The translations under genes and the position numbers were made by a program. The notes under the pieces are model-generated. The model did not search any database, was not told where the DNA came from, and saw only the letters and a program-made list of their open reading frames with translations. From contig VIIQ02000131.1 of NCBI GenBank assembly GCA_007449985.2, positions 1 through 64,000 of the forward strand: a stretch of 64,000 nucleotides of DNA. The letters run 5' to 3'. Position 1 is the stretch's first letter. Every line of letters begins with the position of its first letter. This DNA comes from Desmodesmus armatus. Its lineage: Eukaryota; Chlorophyta; Chlorophyceae; Sphaeropleales; Scenedesmaceae. Below, one piece after another: positions 47,001 to 57,735 of the stretch.

Positions 47001-49448
47001 GGACACCCCTTCTGACCGGGTCTGTGCTAGGACTGTTGCGCAGGCAGGACATCCTGCTGTCTCAGCTTCTCCGCAATTGTGTGTCAAATACAGCGTGTGG
47101 ATGCACAAGCGCGGCAGCATCTGAAGTTCCCGTGTGCACGCACCCTGGGCAGTGTCTTTCCCAGAGGGAGAGTCAAATGCATGCTTGCACTGGTTGCGGC
47201 TCATGTCACTGGGATTACTGCACAACGACGGCAGTTGCGACGGCAGTTGCGGCTCACACAAAAGATGTATGACACTTGACTGCCCCAATCTGCTGCTTGC
47301 ATCACAGGTACTACAGTGGCGACGAGTACTCCGGCGATTCCTACGACGACTACTACTTCCCCTCAAAGGTCTTCCTCAAATTTGAGGGCCAGCCCGTTGT
47401 TGTTGGCGGCAACAAGGTGCTCCTCGAGGCCGGCATCAACCCCGCATCCACCCAGCCAGTTCAGCAGGTGGTGTCCACAGCAGCAGCTGCAGATGTCCCC
47501 AAGGCTGCAACTGCACCCGCTGCTACCCAGCCCGCTACCAAGCCCGCTGTGCCAGCACCAGCTGCTGCCAAGGCCAGCCCTGTTGTGGCCCCCAAGCCTG
47601 CTACACCTGCACCCGCTGCTACCCAGCCCGCTACCAAGCCCGCTGTGCCAGCACCAGCTGCTGCCAAGGCCAGCCCTGTCGCGGCCCCCAAGCCTGCTAC
47701 ACCTGCACCCGCTGCTACCCAGCCCGCTACCAAGCCCGCTGTGCCAGCACCAGCTGCTGCCAAGGCCAGCCCTGTCGTGGCCCCTAAGCCCACAGCTGCA
47801 GTGGTTGTAGACAAGCCAGCGGATGCTGCTAAGGCACCTGTGGCCACTGCTCCCGCAGCTCCCAAGATCGTTGCCAAGGTTGTACCTGAACCCAGCAAGC
47901 TGATGGACAACAGCAAGGCAGCTGTCCTCGCAATCCCCACAGGTTTCCCTGCCAGGTAAGCCGAGGAGGGCGGTCGGTTTGCTTCGTGTCATTTATGTCA
48001 GAGCACAAATACACTGATGCACCTGTGTTGAGCATAGTTCGACACCATCTATGCATCTGTCGCATCAGTTGGCAAGCAGATTGCTTGCACGGCATTCACA
48101 GCAGCAGCCGTGCCCCATTGCTTGTTGCAGCTGCTTTTGCGCACTCTTCTGCCTCACCTACTAGTGGCTAGCCCCGCCTACTTGGACGTGTGTGCGGGAC
48201 CAGCGTTGCTATCACTTGCTGTGCGCGTACATCGACACCATGCTGCCCCTGCTTGTTCCGCTGTTTGATTTCTGCACACAGCTACAACCTCATCTGTCAG
48301 GAGGAGCCCGAGTATGACAGCTATGACAGTTATGACAGTTATGAGTCCGCTGCCCCCGTCATCATTGGCCCAGTGGCTACCCTCAACTTTGCAGCTGTCC
48401 AAGAACAGGTCTCCAAGGTTGAATTCACCTACAAGCACTGTGACGCTGTCGTGGATGCCCAGCTGGTCAATGCAACACTGTAAGTGACAACAGCTTTATA
48501 CCAAGCACTTTTTTCCCTGCACTGTCTGTGCTGAGCAAACATTCCTGTGCTGAGCCATCTTTCAGCTGAAAGTCCTGCAGCACTGCTTGCTGGGTGTGTT
48601 CTCTGTTCTCTTCAGACAATCTAAACCTCATGTCAGTGCTTCTTCTGTGTGTCTTGGTACCTGGTGAGCATCTTGATGTACCTGCAGTACTAGTGGCCAG
48701 TTGCGCTCAACAAATGCCCTCTTCTTTCCTTCTTCATCCTCACACGTATCTGCTGCCTGCCCCTGCTGACTTGCGCATGTACAGGACCGTCAACACTGGA
48801 GCAGACAAGTGCTACAAGCTGTTCAAGAACACTTCTACTCCCACCTTCACCTTCGACATCGATGACTTGGAGGTCATTAAGATCAAGGGTCTGATTGAGA
48901 AGGAGGAGGAGGATGTGTACCTGGAGGGCGCTGACTATGCCAAATCCAGCAAGCGCCACTACAAGCGCAGCTACAGCAGTGACAAGTACAAGAGCGGCGA
49001 CAAGTACGAGGACAGCTACAAGAGCGGTGACAAGTACAAGAGCGGCGGCAAGTATGAGGACAAGTACAGTGCCGACAAGTACAAGAGCGGCGATAAGTAT
49101 GAGGACAGCTACAAGAGCGGCGACAAGTACGGAGACAAGTATGCCGCCGACAAGTACAAGAGCGGCGACTATGACTACTCTGGTCCCGACTACGAATCCG
49201 GCCCCACCTGCGCCAACATCTGGCTCGTCGACACCAAGATCACGTTCAGCGTGAAGCACGAAGACGAGCCAGTCGTGTTCAAGGGCCACTTGTTTGCCAT
49301 CCTGCACTGGGAGGAGATCGACGCCTGCTACAAGGAGGGCCTCCCTGTGTTCGATGGTTATGAGGTCAAGCTTAGCATGGTGAAGGTCAACCCCGACTCT
49401 TACGATTCCTACTCAGGTTACGAGTCAGGTTACGACTCTGAGTATTAG
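41086..49448 (+). CDS. Secreted Tyr/Lys/Asp/Ser repeat protein, 14 exons
   Basis: Exons: 41086-41271, 41520-41704, 41965-42132, 42344-42424, 43278-43475, 43735-43818, 44060-44143, 44411-44569, 44849-45049, 45416-45520, 45806-46960, 47308-47955, 48282-48479, 48785-49448. All are GT-AG and the 4116-nt frame is unbroken: 1371 aa. Signal peptide RLAVLLAFASIAIAVCA. Residues ~85-885 consist of repeats such as YDKYSKDSKYDDKKDYDKYS and, in the 1155-bp exon 11, YSKDSKYGKDTYSKDSKYG. Exon 12 adds an Ala/Pro linker with a 32-residue unit three times. Exons 13-14 encode a Cys-containing part (YKHCDAVVDAQLVNATLTVN, then TCANIWLVDTKITFSVKHED) interrupted by a second Lys/Ser/Gly/Asp/Tyr repeat (YKSGDKYEDSYKSGDKYKSG). 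Every intron from the second on is phase 2. I know no named family. Tyr-rich secreted repeats suggest a cross-linkable wall, matrix or adhesive protein. Confidence 0.9.
43278..44143 (+). repeat. Tandemly duplicated exon-intron modules
   Basis: Introns after exons 5, 6 and 7 are related to each other, not only the exons: gcgctgctgtggt.tagcc.gatat and gccagcaggcagca.gggtgcttgttg occur after exon 5 (43482) and exon 6 (43820), and the ccaccacccatc...gttgc...caccacctg tract recurs in all three. This shows duplication of whole exon-plus-intron units. Confidence 0.8.
47510..47800 (+). repeat. 96-bp coding repeat, three copies
   Basis: gctgctacccagcccgctac begins at 47519, 47615 and 47711, an exact 96-bp (32-codon) period encoding an Ala/Pro/Lys linker (TQPATKPAVPAPAAAKASPV). 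The copies are almost identical, so expansion is recent or the array is homogenised. Confidence 0.95.
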
Positions 49449-50721
49449 ATTAATAGTTGTGTTTCGTGCTTCTTTTATGTTACTGTTTGTTATGCCATCG
49501 CGTGCGCCCTGCAAAATGGGCTATCACCCTGCAAAAGGCTGGCAGCTCGTGCGGCTTGCAGCATGTGTTGCGGTTACTATTCCTTGTCACGAGCGTGGAT
49601 ATTTTAGCTCGTTATGCAGCTGATGGAAAGTCCCTTGGCCGCTTTAGCTGGCATGCCAGACATGCAGATTGGCGGCTGGTGGCACACTTGCCTCTGCTTG
49701 ATTTTGCTGCTGGTGGTTGACTGCGTCATATGAGTCCCACCACCCCTTATCACGCATGCAGTTGTTTGCTGTGCAATGCCACCACAGTGCATTGCAGTAT
49801 GGATGCTGTGTATCAAAAGCTTTCAGGTGAAAGCCCTCGCATTGTTTGCTGACATGTCACGTTGGTCCTAGCCTCCTGTAGTCACTTTGCCAATGCCGGC
49901 TATCTTCTGCGCTCAGTTGCAATTCAGCCAGTACACGCTTGCAGCAGGCTGTGGTGTTTGCATTGTCAGCTTGTGACTTCTGGATCGTCTTTCACGTACC
50001 TTGTTGTGTGGGCGTTACAGGCCGCCTTCAGCAAATGACTGGAAGTGTCTGGCATTTCATGCTATCTGTGCGCTGTTTGCAGTTTGCAGGAGTGCCGTGC
50101 TCTGTCAGCTACCTGGCCGACACCTGCTTGCTCTGCACGTCTGTTGCCCATTCCCCTGGCTGCTTGTGTTGCTGTTGGTTGGCATTACTCATTGATTCAA
50201 GGTGTGTTGTGTTCAACGGCTGTGCAATCCTGACATAAAAAAGACAGCAGGAGCTGCTGGTAGTCAATTTCCTGGTTGTATGTGTAATTGCAAGTGTCTG
50301 CGTCGATGCTGCAGCACAATACCGACTGAGTTTGAAGTTTGAGCAAGATGCTAGCTATTCTACGAGCCCTTGGGTGTCAGTGCATGTCCCACATAGTCAA
50401 GGCTGTTTGTGATGCACTTTGCATGCATGTTTCACACACCCCCTGCACCAACATCAGTTTGCTTGCGCGCCAGTTGCATGCAGATTCCTCAGCACAGGCT
50501 GAGAGCAGCAACACTCACAGCACTTCCCTCTACAAGGGAATGCTAGACTGACTAACAGACACGCGATGTGCGGGTTGAAAAACAACAGATACAAAATCAC
50601 TACAGATAATCAGCGGGGTAATGCGCTACAGTCTGCCACAAACCCTTTGATGCAACATCCAGCCCAGCAGGAGGGCAGCAACTGGCCAGGCACCTTCAGG
50701 TCACAGTGAGCCAAGGGTTTG
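49449..50721. other. 3' flank of the Tyr-rich gene, no further gene seen
   Basis: Contains the 3' UTR. A TGTAA motif, the poly(A) signal of many green algae, is at 50283-50287 but is over 800 bases from the stop, so its use is uncertain. No other coding frame convinces. Confidence 0.4.
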
Positions 50722-50818
50722 GGGGCCCCGAAGCTTGTCTAGCTTCAGCTGCACATGCATATGCATCACCACCTACTTCTTTTCGTTGACAGACACGGCA
50801 GCTTCAGCCTCTGCGATC
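50722..50818 (-). repeat. Dispersed repeat copy B (partner at 0.9 kb)
   Basis: Reverse-complement match to 883-981. In this copy the minus strand is open and reads IAEAEAAVSVNEKK then TAG, which would suit the last exon of a gene, with a possible acceptor just before. Confidence 0.85.
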
Positions 50819-51582
50819 TTAATACAACACAAACCCACAGAATGACAGAGACAGGAACCTATCACATCTTGTCTGCCCCACACACAGCGGGCAGCAGCTG
50901 CTGCCCCTGCTTGGGCAAAAACAAGGATGTAGGGCACCACTGTGCAAGACATGAAAGTGCACCGCAATGTTGGCAAAATCACTAGCCACACCATGGAACT
51001 TGACTCCACCACTACACAAGTAGGGGGATGGAGGCGTGCATTGGGGTCGGATGTACAGACCAGAAAAAAGAGAAACAGAGCATTCGTGGGTGAGGTACAC
51101 ACTCCACCTCAATTCTCCAAGGTGGCTGTAGACCTGCCACAAGGTAATTCGAAACAAGCTCCAGCAAAAGGGGTAGTGGGGACACAGCGGCCGCAAAGAC
51201 TTTTTCAGTGAGTCAGATGCATCCAAGCCCAAAGCTCCGAAACCTTCAAAAGCTCTGCCTCTGCCTCTGGCGTTGGCTGCTCTCAGGTATGAAGAAAGAC
51301 ACCAAGTGCTGCTCTTGGGACAAACACTGTCCAATGTCAGCTGCAGAAAACTGGCTTTCCAGACCTGCCGCCATCCACCCAACCATTGAGGGAAAAGTTG
51401 GGCATGGCGCTGTGCGACATCCTTTTCCATGCCCTTCGCAACTGTATGTGACTCATTTCCCCAACCCCTGCCTCGACTAGCTGCATACCCGAGGGAAAGG
51501 CCCGCACCCGCACCCGGGCCCCCTCCACAACTTGGTGCTCCCGCTTGCGAGTCTCAACCTCAACGTCATGTGCTGCAACCAT
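50773..51582 (-). CDS. Possible minus-strand gene, unrecognised
   Basis: Three pieces on this strand look protein-like: HDVEVETRKREHQVVEGARV (about 51560-51500, followed by a GTATGC donor), NARGRGRAFEGFGALGLDAS (about 51275-51215) and IAEAEAAVSVNEKK ending at TAG 50773-50775. I cannot fix the junctions or name a family. It may be a small gene 3' to the Tyr-rich gene or a gene fragment carried by the dispersed repeat. Confidence 0.2.
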
Positions 51583-52500
51583 GCAGATAGCCTATCTGAG
51601 TACTGCTGAAGGCAACAATGTGGCCAAAGAAGTATCGTCCGTCTGCGCCATGTGCAGTACATTGTCTTCAGACAAACCGTTGTCTTCAGATTCCCCAGAC
51701 ATACCATTCCACACTGTACGTGACTGGGACTGGAACCACGCACGCACAACAGCAGCACATCATAGCTCCTGCATCAGGAGGTTGCAGGAGGTACTGTGCT
51801 GCAAAACTCCCAGGGCCTGCTGCAAGAACAGACTTTGTACCTGATGCAGATTATCAAATTCACCCACTGTTGGCTTTGGCATCTGCGCAACACAGTAAAC
51901 GGCTACACTGGTACCTCTCAGTAACATCCATGCACTTGCGCCCCGGGCGGTAGTAGCGCATGACACAACAACAATCAAACCTGATCAGGCTCATAATCCT
52001 CGAGGCTGCGGCTGCTGTCTCGAGCCACACTTGCTCAGCAAGCCGCACATGGCGTGCGTCCCTGCAGACTGCAAGGCGGGTACACAATCAACACTCCCTT
52101 GATCTGATGAAAATGCCGGGTGGGGGAAAGGGTGCGCAACTCCGGCACAACCTGTCCTGGCTGGCCTGCATAATCCCATCTAGTCTGCGGGATAGCCCGC
52201 CTCCAGATACAGATTGCAGCACTGCTGTTCATGGCACAAGCACGGCACAAGCGCCATGCAGAAACCACCAACATATGTACAAGTGACGTTCGATGCGCGT
52301 GCATTTCACAACCCATTCACTATGTCTACAACGACGTTCCAGTGTTCATGCGCTGCTCACAGCATCACACAAGGAAACCACCAAAACTTCGCAGCTGGGT
52401 TTACGGGAACCTCTCACGCCAGCCCACTAGGGTATAGTCTACCCCGGCACCCATCATCACCACATCCTTGACCCCAGCCTCCTACGCAGCATATTGTAAC
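51583..52500. other. Spacer, no gene seen
   Basis: Both strands are partly open with no supported start or splice pattern. Confidence 0.4.
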
Positions 52501-52507
52501 CCTAGGG

Positions 52508-52805
52508 CGCGTGCATACTTTGCATGCTTCATACCCCAAGTGCATTCAGAGCACATCCTGCGCACCAGGCGCATGCATGTGTTGCATGCATCAAACCCTG
52601 GTGCATGCACAGCACAACCTGCACTCCAGGCGCATGCATGGGTTGCATACGTATACTGTCCATTCCAGGCCCATGCGCAGCACATCCTGCACCCCAGGCA
52701 CATGCATACGTTGCATACTCAAACCTCAGGCCCATGCACACCACATCCCAAACCCCAAGCCCCTTCCTGCTCTGCATACCTCAAATCCCAGGTCCATTCA
52801 CAATA
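52508..52805. repeat. ~60-68-bp degenerate tandem repeat overlapping the kinase stop
   Basis: About five copies of a unit cgcatgcatg.gttgcatac...cccaggcccatgcgcagcacatcctgcaccccagg. The last copy (52741-52805) includes the final codons and TGA of the kinase gene (52781-52783), so the array appears to have grown from the gene's 3' end. Confidence 0.75.
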
Positions 52806-54492
52806 TAGTCGCTCTTCAGCAGTTCAGCGGCAGATGGCCTTTCCTCCCAGTCAAGGGTCAAACACTGCATCACAAAATCCCACTCCGTGTCTGACATGTC
52901 CCTGAACTTACCCTGCCTGCGCAGATTGCGCATGACGCTGGCATGCTGATCAGCACAGGTCAGGCCGTCAGGTTCGACTCTGTGAGCGGGTGCAGGACAC
53001 TTCGTGTGCTTCATACTGGGTGGTGCGCCTGTCCTGAGGGATAGCATCAGCACACCCAGAGACCAGACATCGGCTTTTCTGGAAACCAGGGACCAGCGCT
53101 GCAGCTCTGGGGATGCATAGGACACAGTGTAAATTGTCTTCAGTCCTGGCTTGTGCTGCTTCTTCCCTAGATACACCGCACTGCCAAAGTCGATCAGCAT
53201 CAGGGCATCAGCAGCATTGCTTGACTGCAGCAGCGATGCGGCGTCACGCTTGTCCTTAGTGACGACGTTTCCGAGCTTCAGGTCAAGGTGCGCCCAGCCT
53301 TCATTATGCAGGGTGTTCAAAGTGCCGAGAACCTTGTGAATCAGCTGGTGCACCAACTGTGCTTGCATTTCGTTCGACCTTCGCCTCTTGACCATCCTCC
53401 AGTGCAGTTCCTCGACAAGTCCTTGCAGGCTTCCTCCCTGGGCCAAATCCATCAGCACGGCCTGTGGAGGCACTTCTGTACTGTTCTGACCATGAAGGCG
53501 GTAGACGGTACCTGCCATGTAGCTCTGCAGGATACCTTCACCAGCGCCTAGGTTACGACTGCTCATGATCCAGTGCTGATGCACCGTGTTGTTGTTGACT
53601 GTCTCGTAGTAGACAGAATCATCACCGTAGAGCTTCTGTACACTGTTGGACAGGGCGGACCACTTCTTGGAGACCTTCAGCGCCATGCGTCTGCCTTCCA
53701 GAGACTGCTTGCCACGCACGAATGCTGCTGGTACTGCTGCTACTGCTGCTGCTGCCACTGCTGTGGTGTTGCCGGCTGTGGAAGCCACAGTCACGTTTGC
53801 AGGCGTGTCTTCTGCTGCTGCTGCCGCTACTGATGCAGGGGTGGGGAGTGTGTGGTCGCGCACAGTCACGGCATACACCTCTGAGAGGCCTCCCTTCCCA
53901 AGGGAGGAATCTACCACCAGGGTTGCCGACTCTGGTGCACAGACTCGATCCACCTCGCCCAGGGCTTTTGCTACACGCCTGCAGTTGCGTGTCTGAACCT
54001 TGAGCCGCAGGACGTCGCCAGGGTGGAACTGGATGGGCTTTTCGGGCGCATTTGCAGCTATTCCCACAGTATCTGCGATGGGAACAGCAGCACAGGTGGG
54101 ATGCATATGCTGGTGAGTCACACACAACACAGCTGGGAGCCTAAGCAGAAAACTAGGCTGTGCATGCATGTTGAATGCGTAGCATACTTACAAGCGGTTG
54201 TCAGAAGGATGCAGCAAGTGGTGCGTAGCTGGTAATGATGAGTTTGCACTGGCATCAGTACTGTGTGGGCTGTGACAGGTTGGCGCTGCACCTGCTCAGT
54301 TCAGCTGCTGCATTGCCTGGCACACCGCATCAACCCACTTATCAACAACACATATTCGTGTACCTCACCTCCGCTGCCATACCAAGTGGTTTCTCCGGGA
54401 AAGTGCCGAGCTGCCTGTCCGGGAACTGCCAGCAGTAGAAGCAGAGCAGCCATGCAGAGGGCGCAAGCAGATGACATCGCGTGTTTTGGCAT
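52781..54492 (-). CDS. Protein kinase with N-terminal signal peptide, two exons
   Basis: Exons 54369-54492 and 52781-54072 join in phase 1 to give 471 aa. Exon 1 encodes a signal peptide (ACALCMAALLLLLAVPGQA), so the enzyme should enter the ER. Kinase hallmarks: glycine loop LGKGGLSEVY (~99-108), Lys173 in MALK, catalytic loop HLDLKLGN (303-310; HRD is HLD, with Asp305, Lys307 and Asn310 kept), DFG (336-338), SPE in place of APE, DVWSLGV, and the late Arg in WEERPSA. All residues needed for catalysis are present. An Ala/Val/Thr-rich insert of about 50 residues separates the glycine loop from the Lys. No transmembrane helix is seen after the leader. It is probably a Ser/Thr kinase acting in the secretory pathway or outside the cell. 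The divergent two-gene neighbourhood (Tyr/Ser-rich secreted proteins on both sides) offers candidate substrates. Confidence 0.9.
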
Positions 54493-55572
54493 TGTGCGCG
54501 CTGCTGTGCCACTACAGGAAGCAGGATGTCCGAAGTACCGCCGGAGCAGTAGCAGCCCCAAAGTACATTTACAAGGAGGCTGCCTTGCAATACTTATTTC
54601 TCAGCAAGAATGAAGTTTTGCGGTGCTTGGGAACCAAGACGTAGGTAGCCGACCGGATATGAGTGAGAGCACTGCTGTGAGGTACAGGGACAAGTCACCA
54701 AGCACAGCACATACCATGCCAGAGTGTTCAAATTCGAAGCAAATGTGTCGATATAAACGTTTGTACAAGAGCAGAAGATGTCATTGGTGCTGCATGTTGT
54801 TGCCCACAGGACGCAACACCAACCACGCCATACAGTCACTGGGCATTGCATGCTTGTTCTTTCGGCCCTTTTTCCGTTGAAAACTTGCAGCATAAGGCAC
54901 AATTCAATTTGTGGCAGTTCAGCAGCTGCTCTCTGGATGGCATGCGAAAGTCACAAGATGCCATACTTGTATGCCGCATGCATGATTTGCTTTGCTACAA
55001 GCAAACATCTACAGCTTGTCAAAACTCGGCTCACGCAGATTGAGAGGGAGGAGGATCAACCACCCTCTGAGCAGTAGGAAGCAGCTGCAGGAGGCAATCC
55101 CCAGCGCGTCAGGACGATGCTGTGCTGACCATGAGGGCCGCTTGTCATCCCTATGAGTGCGCCTTGTGATCCCTATGGGTCTGGTTTGGCTGCTGAAAGG
55201 GCGGCCAGGCAGAACCTGATGGTAGTGAGTAGTAGCCACTGATAGTAGCAAAAATGCGGGCTGTGACACCAAGGAAAGGGGTGCATGGGGTGTACACAAC
55301 CAGTATCGCCCAATTCGGGTCTCACTTTCTGCTTAGCAGAGGCTCCAATGGGGTTTGCCGACAGCATCCCATCAGCACTGGGCACTGACACCTACCTTGA
55401 TATTGTCACCATGACCTTCACCCACTTTCCCAGGTGCCACTTACAAGAGCCACCTGATCTGCATGGTAGCTGACTTCATATTTTCTGTGCAGTGAATTCA
55501 TCATTCATCATTCAGCGTGATGCTGATGACAGGGTGCTTTGAATCAAGGTTTGCCAACACCTGCTGTCGCAC
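54493..55572. other. Spacer upstream of the kinase gene
   Basis: No gene is supported; it should hold the kinase promoter. Plus-strand aatgtgtcgatataaacg near 54740 contains TATAAA but on the wrong strand for the kinase. Confidence 0.4.
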
Positions 55573-55662
55573 GTTGGGCCCTAAACAGACATGAGCGCTA
55601 GCAGCATATATTTGATCAACTTCATATCTGCTGCTAGCGCTCATGTCTATTTAGCGCCCAAC
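55573..55662. ncRNA. Long hairpin, candidate small-RNA precursor or foldback element
   Basis: Arms 55573-55610 and 55625-55662 pair at 35 of 38 positions around a 14-base loop. An uninterrupted 20-bp stretch is agacatgagcgctagcagca. Size and pairing fit a microRNA-like precursor in plants and green algae. A short foldback transposon remnant or a cruciform-type element is the alternative. Strand cannot be decided. Confidence 0.5.
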
Positions 55663-55914
55663 ACGTGAGACAAGCTATTGCAAGATGTACCTGTGGTGTG
55701 GCTGGGGTGTGAACTTTTGAAGCCCGTCAAATTGTTGATAACATGCTTGGCGACGTTTAAGCCAGCCACTGAAGTAGCCCACGCCGCTTATGCCAGTGCA
55801 CCTGGTGAACGCATTACTGTGGTTGAACGCATGCGATATTGCACAGCACACCCCGTCCTGTCCACCACAGATGCATGAGTGCACGTTTCCACTGTATCTG
55901 CCCGTGTGTGGTGG

Positions 55915-57735
55915 GCCGAGCAAGAACACTAGATGCTCAAACAGCATGAATGCATCATTGGAATAGAGCCGCTTGCATACTGACTGCACCTTGCACCCTA
56001 GCCAGTAACCCTCATTGTGGTCGCCCACAGCGCTGTAGTAGTCTCTTGCACCATGGAGCGCGCTCAATTGTGTGCAGTGCAGGCATGGCAAGAACACTTG
56101 ACATCCAAACCGCGTGAATAAATTACTTGCATGGAGCCGCTTGCATACTGACTGCACCCCACACCGCAGACACTAACCCTCACTGTGGTGGCCCACGTTG
56201 CTGTGGTAGTCTCTTGCGCCATGCAGCGCGCTGACTTGTGTGCAGTGCAGGCCTGGCAAGAACACTTGATGGTCAAACAGCAATGAATGAACAGATTTCT
56301 CATATGGAGCCGCTTGCATTCTGACTGCACCCCACACCCCAGTCACTAACCCTCACTGTGGTGGCCCACTTTGCTGTAGTAGTCTCTTGCGCCATGCAGC
56401 GCGCTCACTCGTGTGCAGTGCAGGCCTGGCAAGAACACTTGATGGTCAAACAATTGAATGAATTACTAAGATGGAGCCGCTTGCATACTGACTGCACCCC
56501 ACACCCCAGCCGCTAATCCTCATCGTGGTCGCCCACATCGCTATAGTAGTCTCTTGCGCCATGCAGAGCGCTTACTTGTGTGCAGTTGAGTCCTGGCAAG
56601 AACACTAGATGCCCAAACAGCATGATTAAATTACTCATATAAAGCCGCTTGCATACTGACTGCACCCCACACCCCAGCCACTGACCCTCACTGTGGTCGC
56701 CTGCATCGCTGTAGTACTCTCTTGCGCCATGCAGAGCGCTTACTTGTGTGCAGTTGAGGCCTGGCAAGAACACTAGATGCCCAAACAGCATAAATAAATT
56801 ACTCATATGGAGCCGCTTGCATACTGACTGCACCCCACACCGCAGACACTAACCCTCATTGTGGCCGTCCGCAGCGCTGTGCTACAAGTAGTAGTAGTCT
56901 CTTGCGCCATACAGCACGCTCACTTGTGCGCAGTTGGAGTCTGGCAAGAACACAAGATGTTCAAACAGCATGAATGAATTTATTGTATGGAGCCCATTGC
57001 ATACTGACTGCACCCCACACCGCAGACACTAACCCTCACTGTGGTGGCGCACGTTGCTGTAGTAGTCTCTTGCGCCATGCAGCGCGCTCACTTGTGTGCA
57101 GTGCAGGCCTGGCAAGAACACTTGACGTCCAAACATCGTGAATCAATTACGAAGATGTAGCCGCTTGCATACTGACTGCATCCCACACCCCAGCCACTAA
57201 CCCTCATTGTGGCCGTCCACATCGCTGCAGTAGTCTCTTGCGCCATGCAGAGCGCTTACTTGTGTGCAGTGCAGGCCTGGCAAGAACACTAGATGCCCAA
57301 ACAGCATAATAAATTACTCATATAAAGCCGCTTGCATACTGACTGCACCCCACACACCAGCCACCAACCCTCATTGTGGCCGTCCACAGCGCTGTGCTAC
57401 AAGTAGTACTAGTCTCTTGCGCCATACAGCACGCTCACTTGTGCGCAGTTCGAGTCTGGCAAGAACACAAGATGTTCAAACAGCGTGAATAAATTACTTG
57501 TATGGAGCCCATTGCATACTGACTGCACCGCACACCCCAGAAACTAACCCTCATTGTGGTCGCCCACAGCGCTGTTGCAGTCTCTTGCGTCATACAGCAC
57601 GCTCACTTGCGTGCAGTTAAGGCCTGGCAAGAGCACTAGATGTTCAAACCGTTTGAAGGCGGCCTGAACAAATTACTATTATGAAGCCGCTTGCACACTG
57701 ACTGCGCCTCACACCCCAACCACAGACTGAGCTCA
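55915..57735. repeat. Satellite-like tandem array, ~166-180-bp unit, 11 copies
   Basis: The marker gcatactgactgcacc starts near 55975, 56151, 56321, 56491, 56658, 56824, 57004, 57173, 57341, 57521 and 57698. Each unit also carries ctaaccctca.tgtgg.cg.cca, gtagtctcttgcgccat.cag and ctggcaagaacac.aga. Copies differ by a few to about 15 percent. The frames open across copies reflect the period, not a protein. Confidence 0.95.

Noticed and set aside
45589..47052. Two >400-codon frames overlapping exon 11 of the Tyr-rich gene (one plus, Thr/Arg/Pro/Ser-rich; one minus, Cys/Arg/Thr/Ser-rich)
   Set aside because: Both are shifted or antisense readings of the periodic repeat; the period is a multiple of three, so no frame meets stops. 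Splice phase and signal peptide support only the Tyr/Lys/Asp/Ser frame.
55915..57735. Possible CRISPR array
   Set aside because: Units are contiguous ~170-bp satellite copies with no unique spacers, in a eukaryotic intron-rich context.
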